A stretch of 64,000 nucleotides of DNA, from assembly GCA_902790015.1 (NCBI GenBank), contig CADAQF010000006.1:1-64000 (forward strand). The letters run 5' to 3'. The translations under genes and the position numbers were made by a program. The notes under the pieces were generated by a model. It was not told where the DNA came from. It made no database searches and saw only the letters and a program-made list of their open reading frames with translations. This DNA is from an uncultured Eubacteriales bacterium. Its GTDB lineage: Bacteria; Bacillota; Clostridia; Christensenellales; Aristaeellaceae. Of the stretch, positions 8,798 through 16,248 are shown piece after piece. Each line of letters begins with the position of its first letter. Position 1 is the stretch's first letter.

Positions 8798-8827
8798 TTT
8801 ACAGTCCCCTTTGGGGTATGATAAAAT
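8798..8827 (+). promoter_or_regulatory. Putative promoter of the SH3b protein in the shared divergent gap
   Basis: TTTACA (8798-8803) and TAAAAT (8822-8827) are 18 bases apart. The spacer contains the small palindrome CCCCTTTGGGG (8807-8817), which also lies over the start region of the divergent ATPase gene and could be an operator. Confidence 0.45.
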
Positions 8828-8848
8828 ACCGGCAGGAGGACAAGATGT

Positions 8849-9853
8849 ATGAAAAAACGGTGGCTGATACTGCTGATATGCCTGGCGGCCTGTCTGCCCG
8901 CGCTGGGGGAAAGCACCCCGACCTCCGATCAGTATAAGGGCAGGGACTACACCCTGACCGCCTTTGCCGAAAGCAGCGGCATGCGCGTGCGCGTCACGGT
9001 GGATTTCCGCAACAGCGGCGACAAGGAAGCGTCCGTTACCGTGCGTAACATCGCGCTGGACGGCGAATGCACCGGCGCCTCGTTCACCCTGAAGGCCGCG
9101 CCCGGCGCGTCCGACAGCCGCACCTCCCTGTGGCAGAAGGGAACGCTCGGTTCCCTGACCGTGGTGGAGGTATGGGCGGAGGTGAATATTTCCGGCCGCA
9201 GCACGGAAGCCGCCCTGCTCACCATCCTTCCCCTGGGCGAAAAAAAGGTATCCCGCCGCTTTTTGAGCGGGGATGAAAAGACCTACGCCGCTTTTGACGA
9301 CCTGAACGCCGGCGTCCGCCTGTGCCGCCTGACAGCGGACAGCCCTGAAAACGGGATCAGCTTCGAATGGTACCTGATCAATAAGGCGGACGAACTCATC
9401 CGCTTCGTCATCACCGCCCGGGGAGATGCGGGAAACAGCCTGGACACGCCCGCCGTGTACGACCTGATCCCCCATACGGTCTGCTACGCGCCCGCCCTGG
9501 TCCCCGGGGACACGGCCGTGACTTTCCGCATCGCGGGCTATCTGCCCGGAAACGACATGCCCCTGTTTCAGACCGATTATCCGCTGGACGTTTCTTCGCC
9601 CCGGGCAGTGCCTACTTTGAAGCCCACCGCCGCCCCCGGCCCATACCGGATAGGCACCGTTACCGTGCGCAAAAGCGGGGACGTGAACGTCCGCGAGGAG
9701 GGCAGCACCGGCGCGCGCAAGGTAGGCTCCGCCAAGGCGGGAAAAAGCTATCCCTGCTTCGGCGTGGCAGAAACCGGGTGGTATCTGATTGAACTGGAGG
9801 ACGGCACCCGGGGCTACATCACCGACAAATACACGACCCTCAAGCGCGAATGA
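8849..9853 (+). CDS. Secreted protein with C-terminal SH3b domain
   Basis: A 334-residue exported protein. The N-terminal signal peptide (MKKRWLILLICLAACLPALG, cleavage near residue 20) contains a Cys but not a clear lipobox. Residues about 30-240 are beta-rich and not recognised. A Pro/Thr-rich linker (PTLKPTAAPGP, about 253-263) leads to a bacterial SH3 domain (about 266-332) with the typical NVREEGSTGARKVG and GWYLIELEDGTRGYI strands, which often binds cell wall or mediates protein contacts. GGAGGA precedes the ATG. It is divergent from the P-type ATPase; a link between the two is possible but not shown. Confidence 0.75.
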   Translation: MKKRWLILLICLAACLPALGESTPTSDQYKGRDYTLTAFAESSGMRVRVTVDFRNSGDKEASVTVRNIALDGECTGASFTLKAAPGASDSRTSLWQKGTLGSLTVVEVWAEVNISGRSTEAALLTILPLGEKKVSRRFLSGDEKTYAAFDDLNAGVRLCRLTADSPENGISFEWYLINKADELIRFVITARGDAGNSLDTPAVYDLIPHTVCYAPALVPGDTAVTFRIAGYLPGNDMPLFQTDYPLDVSSPRAVPTLKPTAAPGPYRIGTVTVRKSGDVNVREEGSTGARKVGSAKAGKSYPCFGVAETGWYLIELEDGTRGYITDKYTTLKRE

Positions 9854-9883
9854 CCCTTTGCCCCTCAGACGGAGCCGCTCTTT

Positions 9884-10483
9884 TCACAGAAAGCTTTTTA
9901 TCAGTATTTCCAGGCCGATGACGATCAGCACGCAGCCGCCCAGCACGGTCGTCCTGCCGGAAAAAGCCTCCCCGGCCCTGCGCCCCAGGCGCACGCCGAA
10001 CAGGCACAGCCCCAAAGTGACCAAGGCTATGATGACGGAGCTCACAATTGCCGCCGCCGGGCCGTATTCCCCCGTCGCCAGGCCCGCGGACAGCGCGTCC
10101 ATGGAGGTCGCCAGGCCCTGGGTCAGCAGGACGACCCGGCTCAGCGGCCGCTGCTCTTCCCTGCTGCCCCGGGACGGGTTTTTCCGTTCGGCTATCCCCT
10201 CCCGGATCATCCTGACGCCCAGAAAGCCCAGAAGTGCTAACGCCGCCCAGGGGATCACCCCGGTCAGGAAGTCAAACACCTCCATCAGCGTATGCACCAT
10301 GAGCCAGCCCGCCAGCGGCATCAGAAACTGGAAAAAGGAGAACGTTCCCGCGATCAGCCATTCTTCCCGCCCGGTCATGGAGGAGCGGGCCAGGCCGTTG
10401 GCCATCGAGACCGAAAACGCGTCCATCGCCAGCGCCGCGCCCAGCAGCGCGCTGTTCAGGAAAAACAGGGCATTCCACTCCAT
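9884..10483 (-). CDS. mntP: Manganese efflux pump MntP
   Basis: A 199-residue, six-helix membrane protein that exports Mn2+. The two-fold repeat typical of the family is clear: DAFSVSMANGLA in helix 1 and TSMDALSAGLA in helix 4, each carrying the conserved membrane Asp. Charged loop residues 98-112 separate the halves. The ATG at 10483 has AAGGAG 9 bases upstream. The gene is monocistronic and preceded by a yybP-ykoY manganese riboswitch with a terminator, so expression should rise when Mn2+ is high. The agreement between riboswitch class and transporter family strongly supports the assignment. Confidence 0.95.
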   Translation of the reverse strand: MEWNALFFLNSALLGAALAMDAFSVSMANGLARSSMTGREEWLIAGTFSFFQFLMPLAGWLMVHTLMEVFDFLTGVIPWAALALLGFLGVRMIREGIAERKNPSRGSREEQRPLSRVVLLTQGLATSMDALSAGLATGEYGPAAAIVSSVIIALVTLGLCLFGVRLGRRAGEAFSGRTTVLGGCVLIVIGLEILIKSFL

Positions 10484-10530
10484 GTCCGTACGCTCCTTCT
10501 ATTATATCATGACGGTGCTTTTGTCCGCAA

Positions 10531-10557
10531 CAAAAAAAGCCACGGCCCGCCGTGACT
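10531..10557 (-). terminator. Riboswitch-controlled terminator before mntP
   Basis: Read on the minus strand, AGTCACGG-CGGG-CCGTGGCT forms an 8-bp stem (one G-U pair) with a 4-nt loop, followed by seven T. It lies between the manganese aptamer and the mntP Shine-Dalgarno sequence and is the expected expression platform. Confidence 0.85.
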
Positions 10558-10627
10558 GATGGTCTGTTCCCTCAGGAGAGAGCGGCCCAGTACGGCAGGC
10601 GGAACGGGATTGCGCCCGTAATGCCGA

Positions 10628-10727
10628 TCCGTACATGAGTCTCGCCTGTAACAGCAAGCCAGGCGACCCGCGCCGGTATGTTGACTTGCCACGCCTGAAA
10701 CAAGCAGGCGCAGGCTACTCCCCCATG
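10628..10727 (-). ncRNA. yybP-ykoY manganese riboswitch aptamer
   Basis: On the minus strand the leader starts GGGGGAGTAGCC (complement of 10713-10724), continues with AAGTCAACATACCGGC (complement of 10671-10686), then GGTCGCCTGG...CAGGCGAGACTC (complement of 10637-10669). These are the conserved L1 and L3 elements and helices of the yybP-ykoY class, which binds Mn2+ and turns genes on. The aptamer begins within a few bases of the predicted transcription start and is followed by an intrinsic terminator and mntP. Confidence 0.93.
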
Positions 10728-10735
10728 ACCGTATC

Positions 10736-10765
10736 ATCATAAAAGAAGTCCGCTCTGTTAGTCAA
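10736..10765 (-). promoter_or_regulatory. Promoter of the mntP riboswitch transcript
   Basis: Minus-strand TTGACT (10765-10760) and TATGAT (10741-10736) are 18 bases apart. The start point would fall near 10729, right at the 5' edge of the aptamer. Confidence 0.75.
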
Positions 10766-10840
10766 CATTAATCATATCCGTCTCCGTTTCCCGCACGCTT
10801 ATGTATGTATGGCCAGTCATCTTTTTCAGGAGGAAGCCCT

Positions 10841-12841
10841 ATGATCAAGCGTCTGACTGCCCTGCTCATCCTTCTTTCCCTGCTTATTTCCGTATGGCCC
10901 GCGAGCGCGGCGGATACTCCTTCCAGCGTGGCGGAACTGACCGATCTTTTTTCCCGGGCCGCGCAGGAACGCAGGAGCTCCATGACCTTCTACGTTTCCC
11001 CGTCGCTGCTCACGCAGCTTCAAGAGGACAACCAGCTGATGTGGTACGCCGCCGCCCGCGGCGGGTATGAAGACCTGAAGTGGTCCTACTACCGCTCCGG
11101 CAAAATAGAGGCCCGCGAAATGGTCCTGTGGAGCTGCCCGGTGCTGATGGCCGAAACGGAGGAGGGCTTTATCGCCGCCGTCGCCAACGCTAAAAAGGAC
11201 CGGATTGCAGTCTTTGCCCTGCTGCTCAGTGACGCGCTGTACGAGCAGGCGAAGGCGGACGTCATCTCCCGCCGGGAGTGGCAGCTCAACGGCGGCCTGG
11301 AACAGTTTGACATGATGTACTCTTATCCCTCCCTGCGGGCCCTGCGTTACGAGGGCTGCCGCTACTGGGACGGTGTGGCGGTGAAAGCATCTTCCCTGCA
11401 GGGCGCGCTGGACGCGCTTTACGCGCTCAGGACGCAGGAAAAGGAGAGCTTTGCCCTTTTTCTGGATCAGGATACCTATACCGCTCTGCGAAGCGACAAA
11501 AATACGATGGAAGCGATGACGGACGCCGTAGGGCTGTGGGGTGCTTATTCCCATTCCGACGAGACCAGGACCTATTTTTTCGGGGCCGACGGAAAATCGC
11601 CCTATTATCCCGGGGTGCGCATACTGACGGCCGTCCAGAACGGAACGGAAAGCCTGCTGCCTGACCGGCTGCAGATGGCCCTGAGCCGCGCCAGACAGCT
11701 CGCCCGGGACGTATCCGGCACGCAGCGGGAAAAGGCCCTCCAGCTTCACGACCGGCTGTGCGAAGCCGTCCGGTACAGGATAGACGACACTACCGATGAG
11801 GACGACTGCTGCGTAGGTGCCCTTTTGAACGGCGAGGCGAACTGCGACGGCTACTCGGACGCTTATCTGCTGCTGTGCGGTCTTTGCGGCATCAATGCCC
11901 GCCTGATCAGCGGGGATGCCCTTATAAAGACCGATCCGAACGAAGCCGGGCACATGTGGAACCTTATCGAGCTGGACCAGGTGTGGCAGGCCGTGGACGT
12001 GACCTGGGACGACCAGGAGGACCGCATCACCTGGACCTATTTCTGCTTCGGCCGGGACCGCATGGACGAGAACTACATCTATTCTCCCCGGTTTCTGCCG
12101 CAACGCCTTCTGGGCCAGACCGATCTGACCGCCCGGCCCCTGCCCGAATACCGCATCTCCTCCTGGGACGAGCTGCGTTCGGCCATCGCCGGCCTTAAAA
12201 CCGCCGGGGGGACCCAGGCGGAATTCCACCTGACGGACGCGCTGTACGCAGCCTGGCAGCGTGACGAAGCCGACTGTCAGCGTGCGCTGCACCTGGCCGG
12301 CACCGAAGAAGCGGCGCTGTTTTACCAGGATGAAAACCGGGTGCTGACCTTCAGGGATATCCGCTGGTATACGGCCACCGCCCGTGTTTACGCGCCGGAC
12401 AGCGAAGAAGCGCTCCTTACCTCTCTTCGCCAGGCCGGTCAGGACCGGGCGCAGAAGGTGGAGCTGTTCTTATCCCCGTCCCTGTTCAGCCGGTTTATGG
12501 AGGCGGACAATCCTGTTTTCATGTGGATGGATCTGGGCGGAATGCTCAACGGGGACGTCACCTACAGCCAAAGCGCCCGTTCTGTCACCATCGACCGGAT
12601 CGTATGGAACCAGGGCAGCCGGATCGTGTCCCGGGAAAGCACCAGGGAAGGGGTCCTTCAGGCACTGCGCTCCGCCAGAAAAGGTGCTACGGAAGTTCAT
12701 CTCTATCTGACCGACGCACTGTACGCCCAGATGAGCGATGAGGTATGGGACTGGATCGACCAGGCCGGCATACGCAGCGCCTCCGTCTATCACCGTGATA
12801 CCTCCCGCATGATGCTGGTCGATACCATACAGTGGAAATGA
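10841..12841 (+). CDS. Secreted transglutaminase-like protein with six flanking repeats
   Basis: A 666-residue exported protein. The signal peptide is MIKRLTALLILLSLLISVWP with cleavage near ASAAD. A transglutaminase-like core lies at about 285-420: Cys335 in GEANCDGYSDA, His371 in AGHMWN and Asp386 in AVDVTWDD form the Cys-His-Asp triad of the TGc protease/cross-linker fold. Around it I count six degenerate repeats of about 70-80 residues, three before and three after. Each has a pattern like LxxAxxxxxxxxxLYLTDALYxxL ending in an aromatic IxW or VLW strand. The start at 10841 has AGGAGG 6 bases upstream. A GH26 protein follows 40 bases downstream. Whether it cross-links or cuts protein or peptidoglycan is unknown. 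Confidence 0.8.
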   Translation: MIKRLTALLILLSLLISVWPASAADTPSSVAELTDLFSRAAQERRSSMTFYVSPSLLTQLQEDNQLMWYAAARGGYEDLKWSYYRSGKIEAREMVLWSCPVLMAETEEGFIAAVANAKKDRIAVFALLLSDALYEQAKADVISRREWQLNGGLEQFDMMYSYPSLRALRYEGCRYWDGVAVKASSLQGALDALYALRTQEKESFALFLDQDTYTALRSDKNTMEAMTDAVGLWGAYSHSDETRTYFFGADGKSPYYPGVRILTAVQNGTESLLPDRLQMALSRARQLARDVSGTQREKALQLHDRLCEAVRYRIDDTTDEDDCCVGALLNGEANCDGYSDAYLLLCGLCGINARLISGDALIKTDPNEAGHMWNLIELDQVWQAVDVTWDDQEDRITWTYFCFGRDRMDENYIYSPRFLPQRLLGQTDLTARPLPEYRISSWDELRSAIAGLKTAGGTQAEFHLTDALYAAWQRDEADCQRALHLAGTEEAALFYQDENRVLTFRDIRWYTATARVYAPDSEEALLTSLRQAGQDRAQKVELFLSPSLFSRFMEADNPVFMWMDLGGMLNGDVTYSQSARSVTIDRIVWNQGSRIVSRESTREGVLQALRSARKGATEVHLYLTDALYAQMSDEVWDWIDQAGIRSASVYHRDTSRMMLVDTIQWK

Positions 12842-12881
12842 TCCGCGTCACGTACCTTAATCTCACGCAAGGAGAAAAAAT

Positions 12882-13844
12882 ATGCTGCTGGTATTCATCC
12901 TTCTGCTGACCGCGCTGATTCTGCCGGTCGTCCGGCCCGCGCGGGGAGAAGCCTCCCCGGACTTATCCCTTTCCAACCCCGACGCCAATGAACGGACGAA
13001 GAGGCTGTACGAAACGATATTACGTCTGTACGGCAAAAAAATGCTCTCCAGTCAGATGGAATCCAACTGGAGAGGCGTCAGCGGTTCGGAAATGGAATAC
13101 GTGAAGGCCGCGACCGGCAAACTGCCCGCCATGCGCGGGCTGGACTTTATCGACAACGACTTTGACGGCGTGGTGCGCCGCGCCACAGACTGGGACAAAC
13201 GAGGCGGCGTCGTGACCATCTGCTGGCACACGGGCGTCGGCATCAGCGGCTATAAGGAATCCCAGGAGGAAAGCCCGGATTTCGACCGGCTCTTCCTCGA
13301 AGGGACCCCGGAAAACGTCACGCTCACGCAGAGCTGGGCGCGGGCCGCCCGTGCCCTCAAAGAGCTTCAGGACCGGAACATTCCCGTGCTGTGGCGTCCC
13401 TTCCACGAGTTTGACGGGCAGTGGTTCTGGTGGGGAAGAGGCGGGCCGGACTGCTTTATCCGCCTGTGGCGGCTGATGTACCGCACCTTTACGGAAACCT
13501 TCGGGCTCAATAACCTGATCTGGGTGCTGGGCTATTCGGGCGAGGTAAAGGACGGATGGTATCCCGGGGACGAATATGTGGACATCGCCGGCTCCGACAC
13601 CTATGACGGCTCCACCCACCTCAGGGGCTGGGAGCGCCTGCAAAAAATCACCCGCAAGCCCCTCGCCTTCCATGAGTGCGGAAAGCTGCCCGACGACATC
13701 CGGGCCTTTGAAAGGGACGGAGCCATGTGGGCCTGGTTCATGCCCTGGCATACCAGATACCTGCGCGAAAACGAACCCGAACGGCTGAAGGCCGCTTACG
13801 ACAGCGGCCTGGTGGTCACGCTGGAGGATATGCCGAAGTTCTGA
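12882..13844 (+). CDS. Secreted glycoside hydrolase family 26 (beta-mannanase-like)
   Basis: A 320-residue exported hydrolase, probably cutting beta-mannan or a related beta-glycan in the (beta/alpha)8 fold of clan GH-A. The signal peptide covers about residues 1-22. The family signature WRPFHEFDGQWFWWG places the acid/base at Glu176, and the nucleophile is Glu265 in LAFHECGK; the substrate-site His116-containing strand TICWHTG is also typical. Length matches a bare GH26 catalytic domain with no binding module. AAGGAG precedes the ATG, and the gene probably shares a transcript with the transglutaminase. A strong hairpin ends the unit. Confidence 0.88.
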   Translation: MLLVFILLLTALILPVVRPARGEASPDLSLSNPDANERTKRLYETILRLYGKKMLSSQMESNWRGVSGSEMEYVKAATGKLPAMRGLDFIDNDFDGVVRRATDWDKRGGVVTICWHTGVGISGYKESQEESPDFDRLFLEGTPENVTLTQSWARAARALKELQDRNIPVLWRPFHEFDGQWFWWGRGGPDCFIRLWRLMYRTFTETFGLNNLIWVLGYSGEVKDGWYPGDEYVDIAGSDTYDGSTHLRGWERLQKITRKPLAFHECGKLPDDIRAFERDGAMWAWFMPWHTRYLRENEPERLKAAYDSGLVVTLEDMPKF

Positions 13845-13851
13845 TATGCAA

Positions 13852-13882
13852 AATGAAACGGATGCGCGGCATCCGTTTCATT
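13852..13882. terminator. Bidirectional terminator between GH26 and hydrogenase genes
   Basis: A perfect 14-bp stem AATGAAACGGATGC / GCATCCGTTTCATT (13852-13865 with 13869-13882) has only a 3-nt loop. It sits between convergent genes. On the minus strand it is followed by TTTGC, on the plus strand by CGATACTG, so it is better placed for the hydrogenase transcript. Confidence 0.75.
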
Positions 13883-13902
13883 CGATACTGTATCAGCGGC
13901 CC

Positions 13903-15378
13903 TTATTCCCTGTGGCCGTCCCTGAACATGGAGAAGCTGTCCATCGGGTAGTTTTTCAGGTTGTCCAGTATGCTGCGTCCGTCGGCTTTGCTCAGCAGCT
14001 CGGTCCTCGCTCGGGTGATCTCAAGCTCCGCCTTGTGTCGGGAAGGCCCGCCCACGCAGCCGCCGGGGCACATCATGCCCTCGATGAAATCCTCCTTGAG
14101 GGTGCCGGCCTTGAGCATTGCCAGAGCCTTGCGGCACTCGGCGCCGCCGGCGCAGGAAAACAGGCTGATATCTTCCGTATCCTCCCCCATTTCCCGCATG
14201 ACTTCCAGCACCGCCGCGGCGACGCCGCCGGAGGCCGCGAATTTTTTGCCGTGCAGGGAGGCCTCCTGATATTCCCCCTGTACAGGTTCCAGAACGATAT
14301 TCCGGCTCTCCAGCAGGCTCGTCATCTCGCCGAAGGTGATGGCGTAATCGGCGTTGTCGGCAATGAACTCATTCAGCGTTTCGCCCTTTTTGGCGATGCA
14401 GGGGCCGATAAATACCGTCACACAGCCCGGGCGCGTCGCCTTAAGATACCGGTTCACGGCCACCATGGGGCTGACGGTGGAGGATTTATTCTCCTCGTAC
14501 TGCTTGGGAAACTGATGGCGCAAAAGGCTGATGAAGGCCGGGCAGCAGGAGGTGGTCATCTTCCGGCCCTCCTTTTTGGCCTCGATCCATTCCCGCGCCT
14601 CATACGCGGCGGTCATATCCGCTCCCAGGCCCACCTCCACCATATCGGCAAAGCCGGTCTTTTTGAGCGCCTCCCGGAGGGAGGCCATGCCGATGTCCTT
14701 GCCGAACTGGCCCTCGGAGGCCGGCGCGCACATGGCGATGACCTCCTTGCCGGCCAGTATGTCCTCGATGATGGGCACCAGGAAAATCCTGCTGCCGATG
14801 GCGCCGAAGGGGCAGGCGTGGATGCAGTGTCCGCAGTGCACGCACTTGCTTTCGTCGATGTGGCAAAAGCCGTACTCGTCCCAGCTGATCGCGTCCACTG
14901 GGCAGATTTTCTTGCACGGCCTTTCCAGGTGGATGATGGCGCCGTAGGGGCAGGCCTTGGCGCACATGCCGCACTCCCGGCATTTTTCCGGGTCGATCTG
15001 CATGCGCCTTTCGCCCTTGCTGATAGCGCCGAACTTGCAGGTGTTGATGCACGCCCTGCCCAGGCAGAAGCGGCAGTTGTCCGTCACCGAATAGGTGGAC
15101 GTGGGGCAGTCGTCGCACGCCGGGCGGATCACCTGAACGACATTTTTGGTGTCGTTGGTCACATCCGCGTTCATGCCGCAGGCCAGGCGGATGCGCTCCC
15201 GCACGATGGCCCTTTCCTTGTAGACACAGCAGCGGTATTCAGGCTTGGGGCCCGGGCTTATCTGGTAAACGATTTTTTCCCGTTCCTCGTCGTTCAGCCT
15301 GCCCGCCCAGGCCAGCTTGCAGACTTCGGTGGCGATGTCGTGCTTGAGATCCCTTATGCCTCTGTCGTTGGTGATCAT
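13903..15378 (-). CDS. Monomeric [FeFe] hydrogenase, group B-like
   Basis: A 491-residue iron-iron hydrogenase that likely couples ferredoxin to H2. The N-terminal 95 residues carry several Cys; three or four ferredoxin-type [4Fe-4S] motifs follow (CxxCxxxCxxxC patterns near 101-115, 133-150 and 179-195, for example CRECGMCAKACPYGA and CVHCGHCIHACPFGA). The H-cluster motifs are L1 TTSCCPAF, L2 FIGPCIAKKGE and L3 MMCPGGCVGG. The Phe after SCCPA and the Gly-Pro-Cys form of L2 fit group B, not the well-studied group A (TSCCPxW, MPCxxKxxE). No maturase genes (HydEFG) lie in the window. Physiological direction is not shown. It is divergent from a two-component system. Confidence 0.92.
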   Translation of the reverse strand: MITNDRGIRDLKHDIATEVCKLAWAGRLNDEEREKIVYQISPGPKPEYRCCVYKERAIVRERIRLACGMNADVTNDTKNVVQVIRPACDDCPTSTYSVTDNCRFCLGRACINTCKFGAISKGERRMQIDPEKCRECGMCAKACPYGAIIHLERPCKKICPVDAISWDEYGFCHIDESKCVHCGHCIHACPFGAIGSRIFLVPIIEDILAGKEVIAMCAPASEGQFGKDIGMASLREALKKTGFADMVEVGLGADMTAAYEAREWIEAKKEGRKMTTSCCPAFISLLRHQFPKQYEENKSSTVSPMVAVNRYLKATRPGCVTVFIGPCIAKKGETLNEFIADNADYAITFGEMTSLLESRNIVLEPVQGEYQEASLHGKKFAASGGVAAAVLEVMREMGEDTEDISLFSCAGGAECRKALAMLKAGTLKEDFIEGMMCPGGCVGGPSRHKAELEITRARTELLSKADGRSILDNLKNYPMDSFSMFRDGHRE

Positions 15379-15412
15379 GACTTTCCCTCCGGTTCATATT
15401 GCTGCTGAGAAC

Positions 15413-15421
15413 AGTATATCA
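15413..15421 (-). promoter_or_regulatory. Extended -10 promoter of the hydrogenase gene
   Basis: Minus-strand TGATATACT (15421-15413) is an extended -10 element (TGn plus TATACT). A weak -35 candidate TGTCAA lies 17 bases upstream of the hexamer. It is 35 bases from the start codon, with GGAGGG as Shine-Dalgarno. Confidence 0.55.
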
Positions 15422-15506
15422 TATCCGGGCACGTTTTGACACCTCCCTTCCGGGAAAGATTTTGCGTTGGAATCCATGTTCCTGGATCGGGCAGCGGCCC
15501 ACGATT

Positions 15507-15539
15507 TTTAAAGTTTTCTTAAAGAAGCCTTTGTACAAT
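15507..15539 (+). promoter_or_regulatory. Promoter with tandem response-regulator box (autoregulation)
   Basis: TTTAAAG (15507-15513) and CTTAAAG (15518-15524) are direct repeats 11 bases apart, the spacing of PhoB/OmpR-family half-sites. They cover the place of a -35 element upstream of TACAAT (15534-15539), which lacks a good -35. This is the layout of a class II activator and suggests that the downstream regulator controls its own operon. Confidence 0.5.
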
Positions 15540-15573
15540 GGATCAAGGCTTGAGATCAAAGGAGGGCGGTTTA

Positions 15574-16248
15574 ATGAGGATTCTGCTGGCGGAGGACGAG
15601 GCGTCCCTGTCCCGCGCGCTGGTGACCATTCTGCGCAAGAACAATATGGAAGCCGACGCCGTGGACAACGGCACGGACGCGCTGTATTATCTGGAAAGCG
15701 GCAACTATGACGCCGCCGTGCTGGACGTGATGATGCCCGGAATGGACGGGATCACCGTGCTCAGAAAAGCGCGGGAGCGGGGGCTGTCCCTGCCCATCCT
15801 GATGCTGACGGCCAAGGCCGAAATATCCGACCGGGTATCCGGGCTGGATTCCGGCGCGAACGACTATCTGACCAAGCCCTTCGCCGTGCAGGAGCTGCTG
15901 GCCCGCATCCGCGCCATGACCCGTCCCGCGGCGGCGGCCCAGTCCGCCGAGCTGCAAGCGGGCAACATCACCCTGAACCGCGCCACCTACCAGCTGACCG
16001 GCCCGGGCGGAAGCTACCGGCTGACGGGCAAGGAATTCCAGCTGATGGAGCTGTTGATGCTCAACCCCAAGCGGCTTTTGAGCGCCGAAACCATTTTCAG
16101 CCGCATCTGGGGCATGGACAGCGATGTGGAAATGAGCGTCGTGTGGGTCTATATCTCCTATCTGCGCAAAAAGCTGACCGCGCTGCAGGCCAACGTGCAG
16201 CTGCGCGCGGTGCGCGGTGCGGGCTATTCCCTGGAGGTGGCGGAATGA
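15574..16248 (+). CDS. OmpR/PhoB-family response regulator
   Basis: A 224-residue DNA-binding response regulator. The receiver domain (1-115) has the acidic pair in LLAEDEAS, the phospho-acceptor Asp51 in AAVLDVMMPG, and Lys in TKPFAV. The winged-helix output domain (about 128-222) ends RAVRGAGYSLE, the typical OmpR wing. The start at 15574 is chosen because AAAGGAGG lies 8 bases upstream; an in-frame ATG at 15538 overlaps the predicted -10 and is rejected. The stop overlaps the kinase start (ATGA). A tandem repeat in the promoter suggests autoregulation. Confidence 0.92.
   Translation: MRILLAEDEASLSRALVTILRKNNMEADAVDNGTDALYYLESGNYDAAVLDVMMPGMDGITVLRKARERGLSLPILMLTAKAEISDRVSGLDSGANDYLTKPFAVQELLARIRAMTRPAAAAQSAELQAGNITLNRATYQLTGPGGSYRLTGKEFQLMELLMLNPKRLLSAETIFSRIWGMDSDVEMSVVWVYISYLRKKLTALQANVQLRAVRGAGYSLEVAE

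Noticed and set aside
13846-15408. Long plus-strand open frame (520 codons) opposite the hydrogenase gene
   Set aside because: It is antisense to a well-conserved [FeFe] hydrogenase with intact H-cluster motifs; high GC keeps the opposite strand free of stops. The protein has no recognisable domain.
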